DNA of 64,000 nt from Kappaphycus alvarezii (Eukaryota; Rhodophyta; Florideophyceae; Gigartinales; Solieriaceae): the NCBI GenBank assembly GCA_002205965.3, contig NADL03000027.1, positions 248,001-312,000 on the forward strand. The letters are read 5' to 3'. The notes under the pieces are model-generated. The model was not told where the DNA came from. It saw only the letters and a list, made by a program, of their open reading frames with translations, and did no database searches. Position numbers and translations under genes: made by a program. Shown piece by piece: positions 25,825-37,438 of this stretch (within the stretch, counting starts at the first letter, position 1; each line of letters starts with the position of its first letter).

Positions 25825-27311
25825 TTGGATGCATTGGCAAAGGTGTTTGTGGCGAAAAAGAACTCACCAAGGTTGCCCAAGTCCTTTCTAGATGCGATCA
25901 GTAATCGTTTATGGTGTAAAGCTATCGATCGCGAGTATCTTGCTTTCACGAAGCGCAACACCTGGACGTGTGTGGCGCGGACTCCGGACATTTTTATCAT
26001 TCCGCATACCTGGGTATTTCGTTTCAAGCCTTTGGATCCGAAAGAGAACACGTTATTGCACAAAGCGCGCTGTGTGGTTCGCGGCGACATGCAGAACCTT
26101 GGTTTGGACTTAAACCCTGAAGAGCTATACGAGCCTGTGGCCTCCCGTGAGTCTATTCGCATGCTGCTTGCCATATCCGCGCATGATGGGCATATTGTTG
26201 AAGGAGGGGATGTATGCAACGCGTATCTGTATGGAGGCATCGATATACCGATCCACATAGAGCAACCAACCAACTCAACTAGAATTGAAGAAGCTCCCGG
26301 CTATGTATGCAAACTTATAAGTCTACATATGGCTTGAAACAGGCCAGAGAGATTTGGGGATCGCTGTTCGTCACGACTATCATCAGTTAGGGCTTCAACC
26401 AGTCGAAGATTGATGCTAGGGTATTCTTCAAGCAAGTTGGAAAAGACTTCGTTATTATTGTTGCCATTGTTGGCGACATGAAGTTTGTGAGTAACTCTCG
26501 CAGACTGCTGGAGGAGCTGAAGGCGAAGCTTTCAGCAACATTTGATGTCGAGTCGTTCGATTCGCTTATGTCTTACGTCGGCTTGGAAATTAATAAAGAC
26601 GGAACTGGAATTTTACAAAAACGGTACATGGAATCCATTCTTGAGAAGCATGGCCTACGAGAAGCGAATGGAGCATGGACCCCGCTGCCTAGTGAAATCG
26701 ATCTTACAAGTCCTGGTCCGAATGACGTTCTGTTGTCGAAGTTGGAGCACAAGGCTTATCGCGCAATGATCGATGAACTTCTCTACTTGGCGGTTTGCAC
26801 TCGTCCAGATCTTTCTTTTGCTGTTGGAGTGTTGGCTCGTCGAGTTTACATGCCGACAAGAAGACACATTCATGTGGTCCGTTGTGTGCTTCGATACGTT
26901 TCAGGCACTAGGGACCTTGGAATCAAGTACCACCGTGGTATCCACTCCGGAGGGGATCAGATCTTGGAAGCATTTGCAGACTCGGACTGGGCTGGTGATC
27001 AAGAGACGAGAAAGTCAACAACAGGTTATGTTGTTATGTTGAAAGGGTCACCTGTTGCTTGGAAAAGTCAACGACAATCAGTCACAGCTTTGTCATCTGC
27101 AGAAGCTGAGTATGTATCTTTGTCGACTTGCGGTAAGAACTTGGTTTGGATCCATCGCTTGGTGTGTGAGCTTTTCTGCAAGAGACCGTTTGAAGTTGAT
27201 GCAAGAATACCCACGATTTGTCTCTGGATCGGCAACACAGCCGCAATGAGTCTCGCTTCGAATGATCAGATCTCTGCAAAGAGTAAGCATATTGAAGTGC
27301 GTTACCACTAA
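25825..27311 (+). pseudogene. copia 1 reverse transcriptase and RNase H
   Basis: Two long frames (25825-26337 and 26478-27311) with copia reverse transcriptase motifs: HKARCVVRGDMQ, EGGDVCNAYLYG, then STYGLKQAR in a shifted frame. The catalytic YVDD position reads IVGDM, so the enzyme would be inactive. The RNase H follows with FADSDWAGD, KSTTGYVV and ALSSAEAEY, all well kept. There is a stop after FVTTIIS and one frame change near 26310-26350. Confidence 0.88.
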
Positions 27312-27673
27312 ATTCGAGGTTAATCAAGGATGGAAGTTTCAGCTTGCGCTACATGCCAAGTTCACTTAAAGTAGCAGACTGCTTATGAAGCCTGTTGATA
27401 GAGCAACAATGGAGAGGCTTAGATTCAAGTTGTTGCGTAAATTGGTTCAACAACAAGCCCATTGAGGGGCGAGCATCGAGACTCAACAAGAGTGTGCATT
27501 GGATGATGCCATGACCAAATAGAAAGGCAGGGCTGGAGGTCAACGCTAAGATCACCGACTCTGATGTGAAATGATTTTTTTTTCTTTGGTTCAATGTTGT
27601 AATGTGATTTTTACACTTAAATGTAGAGCTACTCAGTATGTTTAGTAGCTACTTAGCTGGTGTCGAGGAGGGG

Positions 27674-27890
27674 TGTAAGAGAGTTTCTTCAGTGCGACAC
27701 CAGCAATGCCCAAAGTGGGGCACAGCCGTGTCCAGCAAGGGACCAATCAGGAAGTTATCCGAAGTAGCCTGCGAGGCGCCAGGTAATCAGTACTGGTGGG
27801 TCAAACTTTTAACCTAATCAGGGCCGCTGAGGGTCAATAAAAGGGGGATGCCGGTCGACCAGAGATACCCTGGTGGTTAGCGTTTTCAAA
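27674..27890 (+). repeat. copia 1 right LTR
   Basis: Begins TGTAAGAGA, ends GTTTTCAAA (last CA mutated to AA compared with the left LTR). Preceded by the purine tract GTCGAGGAGGGG at 27662-27673 and followed by TCGCG. Confidence 0.9.
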
Positions 27891-29043
27891 TCGCGGTGCA
27901 AACTACCGTACCCTTACACAATCAGGGTTATATCTCGGTAGGTATACGGATAGAGGTAGATGAGGGAGTAAGAATAGGTTGTAATAAAAGTTTTTCTCCA
28001 GTGACATAGGTCGGGGCTGAACTCCTCTGCTGGGCAACTGACAAGGATTTCGACGTTGTTGATATTTCTATATGTTGTGTTTCCGGGGAAGGGGGCCTAT
28101 TTGTTGGTACCGTACTCTTAGCCTTCGGAAAATAGCCGTCCTGCATCCCTAATAAGTAAAGCACCCCAGTTTCCCGCCCACCCTTAAATCAGACGAGGGA
28201 GCTATTGTGCGGCTGCTTACTCTTACAATTGGCAACATCTACTGTAATGCGATAAGCACCAGTTTGTTTCTGTTTCGCACCGGATTTGTTCTGTTTCAAA
28301 ACTTCAACTTAGAAAACTGCATCACTGCGCGGTTTGTTTTCAATTCGTGTTCAGACCTGCAAGATACAGTGACATATAATTGATGCAAATCCCGCTGATC
28401 TTTACAAACTGATCAACTGATAACCATGAAGTGGCTCGTACAGATTTGGGACGAGCTCGGTGCGACAGTGATTTTGGACTGCGAGAAGTGTACTGGTTTG
28501 CAGCGGGCAAACTCTCATGACGTTATGTCAGTCTCGAATAATGTCAATAACATTAATGAGGATTAAACACAGGAGGCCTTGGCTGCCCTGGATGGATAGA
28601 TGAATAGGATAGCTTTGTGTGGGATTTTTAATCTGTAAGGGGTAATGATGCTATCAAGTTTGTTGCAGAATGCTCTATGGTGGAGCAGGTTGCGTCTGAG
28701 GTATCGGTTGTTGACGCAGCTGAGGATGTAGAAATTGGAAGTTAGACTACTTCCAGTTGCTGAGCAGAAACGACTCAATTGTGTGGCAAAAATGATAGCC
28801 GAGGCATTTTTACACGACTGTGAGTGTTTACGCATTCTTCGCTGCCTGCGGAATGCTGTGAAGGATCTAGAGGACAGCCGGCGGAAGCAAATCCCGCTGT
28901 GATGACTTTTTATTCGAGACACAAAAATTATAAGGTGCTCTTAATGTACAGTACACTGTACTGTACAGTACTGTGTATCGAAGGTTTTCTGTAACGTACT
29001 GTAATTTAGATTTTCGAATGATTTAATTTCTCTAATTTCGTGC
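27891..29043 (+). mobile_element. pogo/Tigger-like transposon fragment, copy 1
   Basis: A block of about 1.15 kb that is repeated at 37037-43495, where it is split by two insertions. A frame at 28426 (MKWLVQIWDELGATVILDC) looks like the end of the DDE transposase domain of pogo/Tigger elements, where a Trp-rich helix is followed by xxWDE...I..C. The downstream frame (KFVAECSMVEQV ... DLEDSRRKQIPL) gives the acidic C-terminus and stops at about 28901. In this copy two bases missing near 28740 break that frame; the other copy keeps it. The block ends just after a run of TACAGTAC-type palindrome that may be the terminal inverted repeat. The family call is inference from short motifs. Confidence 0.55.
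28945..28975. repeat. GTAC-core palindrome at transposon end, copy 1
   Basis: TGTACAGTACACTGTACTG and continuing GTACAGTACTG. The identical run closes the other copy at 43398-43428. Tc1/mariner-group inverted repeats often begin CAGT next to a TA target, which fits this motif. Confidence 0.6.
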
Positions 29044-29072
29044 TCTTCCCCGTTCCCCACCGTTCTCCTTAT

Positions 29073-29190
29073 CTTACTGACCTCCTCAAGTTTTGTTTTC
29101 GTTCTTCTCGGCGCCCGCGCTGAACTTGGCGCCGGCGCCGGATCTATGTCCGCTCGCAAGTCCTGGCGATGGAACAACCGTGACTCAGGC
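29073..29190 (-). repeat. inverted copy of the segment at 44100-44218
   Basis: About 118 bases, including a GC-rich part and the reading DLRADIDPAPAPSSARAP on the minus strand. The same sequence occurs on the plus strand at 44100-44218. Together they are an inverted repeat spanning about 15 kb. Function unknown. Confidence 0.75.
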
Positions 29191-29662
29191 AGGGCCTGTA
29201 GCCGCAAAAGTTGGTAATTTGTGTGAATTAATTGCTCTCCCCGTCCCTTCTGTCTTTGGTGAGGAGGTATTCCGCCTATAGAACGCTTTCGTCTCTATCG
29301 ATGACAGGCCGCAGACAGATGACGACTAGCATCATATACTGCGGCGATCAAGACTTTGCTCAATTCTGGCGTAAATAGTCTATAACATTCCCTGGCCTCT
29401 CCCAGTGCGCACTCCGCGAGCCGGTATTTGGCGGGAGGGCAGGGGAGGGAAACACAGCAAGTCAAGGCTAAAACCTCACTTTGGTAGCTCTCTTTCATGG
29501 ACCACCAGGCCACACGTCTTCCCCACTTTCAAGGATACACTCCGCCGTCCCTGGTAGCTAATTATGGCTGGTATTCCTTCGTCTTAATCCGTTGGTCAAC
29601 CGCCCCCAAGTCAAGTCACGTGTCTCCCTCCTCATTACGGGTCTGTCTCAGCCTACAACCCG
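29191..29662. other. no supported gene
   Basis: Between the inverted-repeat segment and the Myb/SANT-like frame. Only short open frames without motifs. It may contain the promoter of the following gene. Confidence 0.35.
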
Positions 29663-30953
29663 ATGTCTACTCCAGCTGAGCTACCATTTGAAGAGCGCAA
29701 CCCTTCTATTCTTCCACTTTCCACATCAGTACCGGTAGTACTAAATCATCCAGGACACTCTCCGCGACTTCGAGCGATGCACGAGCATCACAACTACGTA
29801 AAGTAATCACCAAGGGCCCGAGATCGAGGACCGCAGCACCGAACTACAACGATGCTGAAGTCACCGCCATCCTCAATTTGGTTGATGAGGTAAAGCCTCT
29901 CGGTTCCAATCAGTGGGCTGTTGTGGCTCACCGATTTTCCGAATGGGCTCAAGTAAATGATTCCCCTTCGAGAGCAAGACTCTTTAAAAAAATTCGACAA
30001 GCTAGCAAATGCCAAGAGAGACAGGATGACCTTCTTGTCCTCCATCCGTCCGCCTTGCGAAGCACATTCCCATGCCATACTTGCTAAATGCTCAGCAATG
30101 ACATTTGATGATGACAGCGACAACGAGGAAGTGATTAGTTCTGTGCGTACGGAAGAGGGGGTATGATGATGTAGTACACAATTTTTTGTCGGTGAGGAAG
30201 GGACAAGCGAAAAGCTGGATCGATGAGTTCCACTCCGACAAAATCTAGTGCAGCTGAAACGGATATGCTGTTGGCGCACACTACCGAAATTGCGGGACAT
30301 ATAGGAAGCATACCTCAGGTCATGAAGCCGCTCAGCTCAAGTATATAACTAGGGAGAATGTGATAGAAATAGTCAAACTAAAAAGTGCAAGAAAGTATAA
30401 AGCCGACTACGGAACTTTTAACAGTTAAAGTTTTGAAAGTCCACTTTTTTACTACCGTACCTATTGAAAGATTGCGAAAATATGATTTTAATTAAGTATT
30501 TTGACCAACGGATTCCAAGAAACACAATTTGATACCCTTTGTGTTAGGATCTCTAGACTTTCAAAACCAATTTTAAGAAGACGGGTATTCACTGGCATTT
30601 GGCACGGTAGTTGGATTTGATGGCTCAAAAACACTATGAAGCAAAGTACTGCCCCTAGTTCTTCGAATGGGGCGACTGAATACCTCTCTCGTCGGTCCAT
30701 CATGGAGGAAAGGAAGAAGGGATATGGTGATTTGATGGATCGCCTCGTAGCCACCGTGCAATGGGCAAACCTCAACTTATCCGGTTTTGAGCCACAATTG
30801 CAGGACTTAGCTATGTTTCTGGTGGGACAACAGGCGCGAGAGACAGACACAAAGAGGATTTTTGCTATGAGGCAATGCTCAAAGAAGTTCATGCTATGTA
30901 ACGAGGCGTTATTCGCCTCAAGGGGGAGTATTGGTGAGTTGTACCGCCGATAG
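29663..30953 (+). CDS. Myb/SANT-like DNA-binding protein, possibly transposon-derived, broken
   Basis: The frame from about 29790 carries a Myb/SANT-like helical domain: APNYNDAEVTAILNLVDEV, QWAVVAHRFSEWA, and after one shift DQDSLKKKFDKLANAKR. This arrangement is known from large repeated families in oomycetes, red algae and other protists and from accessory proteins of DNA transposons. An acidic segment FDDDSDNEEV follows, with a stop at about 30164. A second frame, 30636-30953, is charged and helical (SRRSIMEERKKGYGDLMDRL) and could be the C-terminal part of the same gene, joined by an intron or after an insertion. The start at ATG 29663 is a guess. Whether it is functional is unclear. Confidence 0.45.
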
Positions 30954-31567
30954 GACAACACCCTGATATCATGGCTACATTTCAGGAAAATATATGTCAT
31001 CAGGACGTGGTTTCGACAAGAGCTTTTTTTAAATAAAGTGTGGTAAAGTGGTAGCCAGCGGTTTGGGAACTCGAGATGAAAATCCTATTGGTTTTTTGTA
31101 AGCCTGGGAGGTTTCTGTAAGGAAGCGTGGCATCACGGGCTTGTACATTGCTGGGAGGGTGCATGGATATTTTGGGGGTGCACAGTAGGTTTACAAGCGA
31201 GATAATTGTCAGATTTCCGGGATTACGATGAGTACCTCCTGGTTTTGTCGCCAAAAGGGGTTTGTTACGCAATCTCCCGAATGGCAACGGTAACCATGTG
31301 GCTCAGAGATGGTCGTATCGTACCTCATCTTGCCCTGTGCTCTCCCAGTTGGTTGGCTTAGATCAACTTTTAGGTATTTGGGCTTTTTACAGTAGTTAGT
31401 AGGATAGTCGGATGTTTACCTATTTAGTAAAGCAACAAAACTTTGGGACAGTAAAGGTAAGCACACTTGGCCCCCAATAGTACGAGCGGACGCCGAAGCC
31501 CAGTCCAGACTACCACCAGCAGACAAGGGCCCTTCTTGGAAGGTCGGACATTATTAAGATCAAATAA
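30954..31567. other. no supported gene
   Basis: Several short open frames on both strands; no motifs, repeats or RNA genes recognised. Confidence 0.35.
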
Positions 31568-32525
31568 ATGTCGTCAAAAGAGCCCGAACTCGTTGTTTTC
31601 GCCTCTGGGTCTCCGAGCATGACGAGGGTTCGCACTTGCGACTTTCCATCCTTGTTTGGAAAGCATATAATGGACGCAGTTTCCGCCCTGCCTACCACGC
31701 CTGCCAATTGGGCTTCAAAGAATCCCTTTATGACTCCCGTACGTATAAGAAGGTGTCGGAAAAGACTGGATCGTCAAGTCTATGGTATGGGACGAGGAGG
31801 AAGTGGTGTACAAGGGAGAAGATGAGGCCACCAGTGAATTCCATACTATCCTTCTATACACCCTTTCCTTTGAGGGTAGAGGCAGTTCCTTCATGCACGA
31901 TATCGACGAGGAGGGTTTATTCTCGCTGGGTTCGGACAACCGTTGGGAGACGATCATTGAAATTCACGAATAGTGCCAGGAACACCCTGGCCGGAAGCTC
32001 CTTCTTTCTTTCACTCGCTTTCGGGAACCCCGCGATGATGAAACGAAGTACCGCTCTTTCCCGCTCCTTAAGATCCCGTTCGGTGACCAGACGGAAGGGT
32101 GCATTGGCGCCTCCATCGCAAATGGGTTACGAGAATTAGGGAGGGAGGGCGACGCGAAGCGTTGGTTCGGCTACTTCCGGTCAAATATGGCTCGATGCCA
32201 CGCGAATTACTTGAGAGGAGGCCGTATCCGAGATCTACGGGATGCCCAAAAGCACCTACCCCCGAGGGAGATTGTGCTCGAAAAACCCCTGCCGATGTAC
32301 CCTTCCGTTAAATCTGCGTTGGCCTTGGACCCCGCCGTCTACATCGTCTTTGTAGAAGGTTTAAATGGCGTCAGGCACTGCGTTGCGATGAATACTCAGA
32401 CGGGTCACCTCCTCGACCCTGCTGAAACGTTCGTTCTTGAGCTCTCCGAGAAGTCCTTGGTTGAATGCGTGGGCGGGAGTTCGACCTTCATCACGATACT
32501 GGAAGTTCGAAAGCTGTCACCTAGA
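31568..32525 (+). pseudogene. possible cysteine-protease-like ORF, broken
   Basis: Read with frame changes, this gives an acidic segment (31782-31970) and then a compact domain: CIGASIANGLREL, FRSNMARCHANYL, YIVFVEGLNGVRHCVAMN, GHLLDPAE. The spacing of a Cys before a helix, a His in a GxRHCVA strand and an Asp in LLDP resembles papain-fold or OTU-like cysteine proteases, which occur in some mobile elements. I do not recognise the family. It stops abruptly where the gypsy fragment on the other strand begins (about 32520), so both look like pieces of transposons joined together. Confidence 0.35.
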
Positions 32526-33245
32526 AGTGGACAGGCATCGGAGCGGAGCCAGGCGACGAGCTCTGTGGTAAACTGGATTTTGTTCTTTCAGCTCAAACTT
32601 GTGTTCCACTGGAACTGCGGCGGGACGGAGCTCGTCAATCTTCCAAGCGACTATTCCATTGCTTCGGAGGGAATCGCTTATTCGCGCTTGGCCTCCTTCT
32701 CGAAGGTGCGCTAGACGAGCCCTCAGAGCGCCACGAACTTCGTCTTCTTCTTCATCGGTGTTGCATTCTCCGTCGGGATGCTTCTCATCTTCTTGTTCCA
32801 CGATGTCTCCGCGGATGAACAAAACAAGTTCTTCTTCGGATGAATCCGATAAAATCGGTCCAGCTTTCGAATCGGATGTGAAATATTCGCTGGGAGTACC
32901 GATATCTTCGCCTTCGACGATCCTCTTCTCGGTCGCTTTCGCGTAAGGTTCGAGCGTTAGCACGAATTCTTCAGACCCTATGTACAAGCGCACACTCTGT
33001 ACTCCAAAGTCTAGGCTCGCGCTCATAGATGATAGTGCAGGAAATCCAATGATAATTTCAAATGGAGACTTCTCTACAAAAAGGTAGTCCAGCTTGACCC
33101 CTTGCTCTCCGAAAGTAGTAGGAACATTCAGCAACGAGCCGACACAAGATGAACTTTCTCCATTAGCCACTGTGATCTTCCCACTTTGCTCCCAACTGTA
33201 AGGTCAGCTACGTTAACGCATCTCAAAGACGCGTTGAAATAAATG
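32517..33245 (-). mobile_element. Ty3/gypsy pol fragment (aspartic protease end to reverse transcriptase start)
   Basis: The 217-codon minus-strand frame (33170-32517) begins in the second half of a retroviral-type aspartic protease (VANGESSSCVGSLLNVP, KSPFEIIIGFPAL, SASLDFG), passes through an acidic linker, and ends in VEHKFELKEQNPVYHRARR, the conserved entry to a gypsy reverse transcriptase. The active-site DSGA motif is not readable upstream and the rest of pol is missing, so the element is truncated on both sides. Confidence 0.65.
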
Positions 33246-33731
33246 AGTACCAACAAAATGTACTTGTAGTACAGAACGGCCCGCTCGTTCGCCATCAATG
33301 GAGCCAATCTACATCCCTATCCACACTCCAGCCAACCTTCGTACGCACACCCTCAAACCCCACCGCCCGGGCCTGATTTCCGCCCCAGCGCAGGATCCCC
33401 AGTTGCCCCAAAACAATGGCACAGCTTCCTTACCGTTTGTCGTCCCGGTTCCGGACCCAGCTTTCTTCTCAGGGCAAGATGCGGCAATGGCGCACACCTC
33501 AGATACTACGCACATACCCCTCCTGCCCCCGCCCCTTCCCAGGCTTGAGGTGCCAATGCAACATCCCCTCCTCACCTCAGCCCTAGGATGCAGTCGCTAC
33601 AGATCTCAGTCGCACTAACTTAGCGTACTACTTTGGCGCACTTGCTTACCTTTACCAAATCTTCGTCCTGACAATTTAAACTACTTCATCCTACATTCAA
33701 GCACCAGTCCAACAACTCGGAGTAAGTCGCT
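33246..33731. other. no supported gene
   Basis: A Pro-rich plus-strand frame (33298-33618) and its minus-strand mirror lie here. Neither has recognisable motifs. It is the 3' flank of the tyrosine recombinase gene. Confidence 0.3.
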
Positions 33732-34960
33732 TCATCTATTCGATCCATCCTCTGACCCCGAATCCATCAAATAGTGCTCCATTGCCTCCACATTGGACAT
33801 AGAGGGAGGGCGCGGAGGCTGGCACATGTTGAAATTTTCGGTGTATCGAAAGAATGAGTACGGCCCCTCCATCTTAATCCTTTCCATTATATACCGATCT
33901 GCCATACCCATAGTACGTAAAAGTTGCACACAAGTGCGTTTCAAACTGTGAACCGTGCACTCCTTAGCTTCTACTGGCGACATTCCAAGCGCAACCAGTC
34001 TGCTGGAAAAATCTTTTAAACTTTTCCGCGGGCCACGGATCAGCATGTTTGAATCTCTGACGGGACCCGCTGCTGCCATCAACATCACAAAATACATAAC
34101 CGTCCATGTCTCCTCGCACTTCAAGCCAAGCTGAGACTGCCAAAAATGGATCCATAGCAGCAATACCAGTAAAATGGGTACCTGGCCAAGCTTCCAGTCT
34201 GTAGCTGTTCCATTCAAGGCGTTTTTAGTACTCTCTCCGATTTTAAAACAAACTTGATGCTTATTACATGTAACGAATCGAGCTTAATCTTCTTTATTTC
34301 ATCGTAGCGAAGGCCACAATTAATTCCAACCAGAAGCAGAGCATGTAATTCGACATCTCGAATGTCAAAATTATGCGATGACAGCCAAAACTGGTGCGCG
34401 TGATCAATAATATAAGAAATAGGAATCGGGGCAGCATGTTTCGTAGTGACACCGATTTCACCTAGACGCTTCTTGTGCGACATCCTAAACGAATCAATTT
34501 CAGGATTATTCTCAAGAGGATTCCCTGAAACTAGCAACGTCCGTCTCCTTGTCTTCTTACATCCCAGGTACCGCGATGTCCGGCTAATCGGTAGGCCCAC
34601 CTGAGCCCAGCAATAACTCCTATAACTGCATCTTCCTTTTTAAGGCATGCCCATCGCCCACCCATGCCCACATAACGATGTAGCAAAGTGACGAGAAACT
34701 TGAGGTGTTTCATCGATATTTCGGGATCTTTGGGTTCATTTCCCTCGAGAACTCCCTCAATAGTTTCGACGCCTGCCGAACCTTTTCTTTTGATGACTTC
34801 TTCAATGCCTGAAACTCCAGGTCTGTCACGTCGACGAATTCATTTTGTGCTGGTGTCAAGGCTGTGAGGGAAGCATAGCTGAGGCCGTGCGATGTTGAAA
34901 AGGTGCGGTAAACTCGTATCGCTGTGTTCGATTGACGAAAATTTGGGGGATATTCTCAAG
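33732..34960 (-). CDS. Crypton-type tyrosine recombinase, frameshifted
   Basis: Tyrosine recombinases cut and rejoin DNA through a catalytic Tyr; Cryptons are eukaryotic DNA transposons that carry only such an enzyme. Reading the minus strand downwards with frame changes, the N-terminal helical part (34960-34540) has EFQALKKSSKEKVRQASKLL and AVIGVIAGLRWAYRLAG. The catalytic part has box I NCGLRYDEIKKIKLDSL, box II HSLKRTCVQLLRTMG, and a final SFFRYTENF with the candidate nucleophile Tyr. This gives the R...HxxR...Y order. Between the boxes, VFCDVDGSS and WPAEKFKRFFQQTG are typical spacer pieces. Six or so frame changes are needed. The start and any terminal repeats could not be located. A DIRS-type recombinase is the alternative, but no reverse transcriptase or split repeats are nearby. 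Confidence 0.7.
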
Positions 34961-37022
34961 CCGACAGCTACACTTTTTATCTGGTACTGGGTCTGGATTG
35001 GATTGATTCTATGTCACTAAATAAGCCGGGTGAAAACTTCGTAATCATCCTTCATTCATCGAGAATTTTGAGCGCATCGACTACTCTATTGTAACAGTTT
35101 AGAGCTGAAGGGGTTCATGGTGGATGAAAAGGCGTTTTCTTGAAATGTTTCCGTGCTGTAGCATCCTTCTGTAATCTGTTTACGAGTAGTAAAAGTATTG
35201 CGGGTGAAACAGCCACTAACATCAGATGAATAGTGGCGGAGGTCTGAAGCATACGGATAGTCAGAGACAGTGGCGTGGGAGAAGAGGATGACGGCTTCAG
35301 ATTGGTCGAGGAAGGAAAGTTGGTCCGTAGGGTTGTCCTAAAAAGGGGCGGCTTCCAGAGTGTTATGAGTGTGCGTAAGCCTGTTAGGTAGCGTTGTGGA
35401 TGTGGACATGAACGGGCCGCGGTGCCTTTTCCCCGCTTGAAGCAGCGGAGTGAAGCCGTTGGAGAAAGACGGGGAGCGCAGGTTTGGCAAGCGGAAGCGC
35501 CGAGACCATCAGGGGAGCTGTATGGGTGGGGTTTGGTCGGGAAGGGTGCCAATAGGGGTCAGTTTTTGCGTGCGGGTACATAGTGACATGAGTGCGCTCA
35601 ATGGGGAATACGCAAGCATGTAGATTGCGGCATTGGCAGTAGATTGTGGCATTGTCAGTAGCAGCGGTGGGGTCGTTAGCGAGGTGCAGCGTTGGGTGAG
35701 CAAAGATGGGAGGTAGTAAAATAGTAGTGTTGTTGGTGTCGGTGTAGATAATCTAGTCACGTGCAAGGGATCAGTGTAGGGAGGTAGTGACGCGAGGGCA
35801 GTCGGTGTAGGAACATTCTGCTCTTCGTTGGTCTAGTGTTGGCGGCGTTTGGTTAGGACATACTTTTTGGGTGGGGCTTTTCGATCAGGGGGATTGGGAT
35901 GGGGGCCGGTCGTTTGGAAGGACATTGCGGGGAAGTGGTTGGCTTGGGGTTTGTGGGTTGGAAGCAAATTTGGTTCAGTTGGGTGAGGGACGTTGGAGTG
36001 CGACGCTGAGTTTAAAGTTCTTGTGGAGGGCTTTTCATGTGGTTGTAGAGACAGAGAGCAGGTGGTAATTCATTTATTTCTGTACTGGGGTCGCCAAACT
36101 AGTATGTCACACGAGGGATTACAGGTTGCTCAGGCTGAGAGAAACCCTTGCCGTGACACGGCATGCGAGCGAGAAGGGCGGTAGGAATACTCGGCCAGAT
36201 AGGGTAGCTGAAGCAATGCACTACTTTGCCCATAGCATGATTAAATTGGCGCACAGACCGAAACGCGATATGTTTGGCAGAGTATTCGACAACTTGTAGC
36301 GAACGGATGGACAGTGCTCCAAGTGTATCAACAGGTAGGTGGGCAAAATGCCACTGAACATGAGGGGACGGATCGGTGTCGGTGGGCAAGAGAAGCACGT
36401 CATGCACCATCCGGTCATGCAACCGAAGTTTGGCACCATCGGCTAGTTCGGCAGTATCAGCACACTTCTTCCCTGCATGGCGTATAGAGCCAGGGACGAA
36501 AGAGGGAAAAGGTTTTAGTTATTTACTCTTGAAAGATATAATGAACACTGTATTGGAGTACTCCAAACAAGTACAATCGACTCAAAAGGACATTCTGACA
36601 AGTTAATGGCGGAGAGATTACGCTCCCTAAAAGACGGCCTCAAGGCCAGACAACAAGCATACAGCATGTAGCACAGTTTGTACTCCGAGAATAAATACAT
36701 ACTACTGTAGGTATGGTCAAAAACAACATGCATTAATTGCTGGTTCGCTCAAATCTTAAATTGAGTTGGAGGCTAAGGAATACTAAATTGTCTCTGACAA
36801 CTTTGTCTGACAAATCGCAAGTTGCTTGTTAGTCGTGTGCAAGTATGTGTTTATCAGGTAAAACGAGTACTCACAGCACCTGCCTATTCGTTTGTGTGTT
36901 TCTTCTGACACATGCGTAAATATATCAGAATCCACGCTAGCCTACAAAGAACCCTGTTTTTTCAGGCTTATGAGAGGCAAGTATAACGAGCCCTTCAGAT
37001 TTTATCATTAATTAAACTATTG
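34961..37022. other. unresolved region, no convincing gene
   Basis: Open frames at 35115-35552 (-), 35509-35766 (-) and 36099-36422 (-) have no motifs I recognise. The first two are Pro/Ser/Thr-rich low-complexity translations. TACTGTAG occurs at about 36703. Possible upstream part of the Crypton element, but no boundary is seen. Confidence 0.3.
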
Positions 37023-37095
37023 TAGCAGTTTTCACATCGCGGTGCAAACTACCGTACCCTTGCACAATCAGGGTTATATCTCGGTAGGTACAGGG

Positions 37096-37438
37096 TAATG
37101 TTATACTGTACTGTGTAAGTGTCGCGCACGTTGCCCTTGACACTGTAAGGTGCTCAGGGCAGACATTTCAAAGCGCTATATTTTCAAGTACTACAGTACA
37201 CTCACCGCCGTCCCTCCGACGAAAAAAAGAGAGGTACAATCGAGTGAGTTATAACTACCCGTCAACGACGAGTCCGTAGTAAGCCGCAGGTCGCAGCCCT
37301 GGGCAACTCTCTCTCTCTCACTAGTAAACTTTATTTTATTACCGCACCCTCCTTTTCAACTACCCCTCCTATCGACTAACGTCGCTGATTGTACACCGAC
37401 GTGACAAGGACAGTGTAGAAGGCACGGTCTCACGAAAC
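37096..37438. mobile_element. inserted solo LTR-like element
   Basis: Absent from the otherwise matching sequence at 27.94 kb. It is bordered by CAGGG on both sides (37091-37095 and 37438-37442), consistent with a 5-base target duplication. The inserted DNA has a TGTTATACTG start at 37099 and a GAAACA end at 37439, i.e. TG...CA as in LTRs, with a CT microsatellite in the middle. The exact edges are ambiguous by a few bases. No coding content. Confidence 0.6.

Larger units (their letters stand above)
23614..27890 (+). mobile_element. Ty1/copia element 1, complete ends, decayed coding
   Basis: A 4.28-kb element with direct LTRs (23614-23832 and 27674-27890), a primer binding site TGGTAGC immediately inside the left LTR, a purine tract GTCGAGGAGGGG just before the right LTR, and a TCGCG target duplication on both sides. 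The coding order gag, integrase, reverse transcriptase, RNase H is that of Ty1/copia. Several in-frame TAA/TAG codons and a replaced catalytic motif show it is dead. The LTRs differ by scattered substitutions, so it is clearly older than the copia element at 38.3 kb. Confidence 0.92.
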
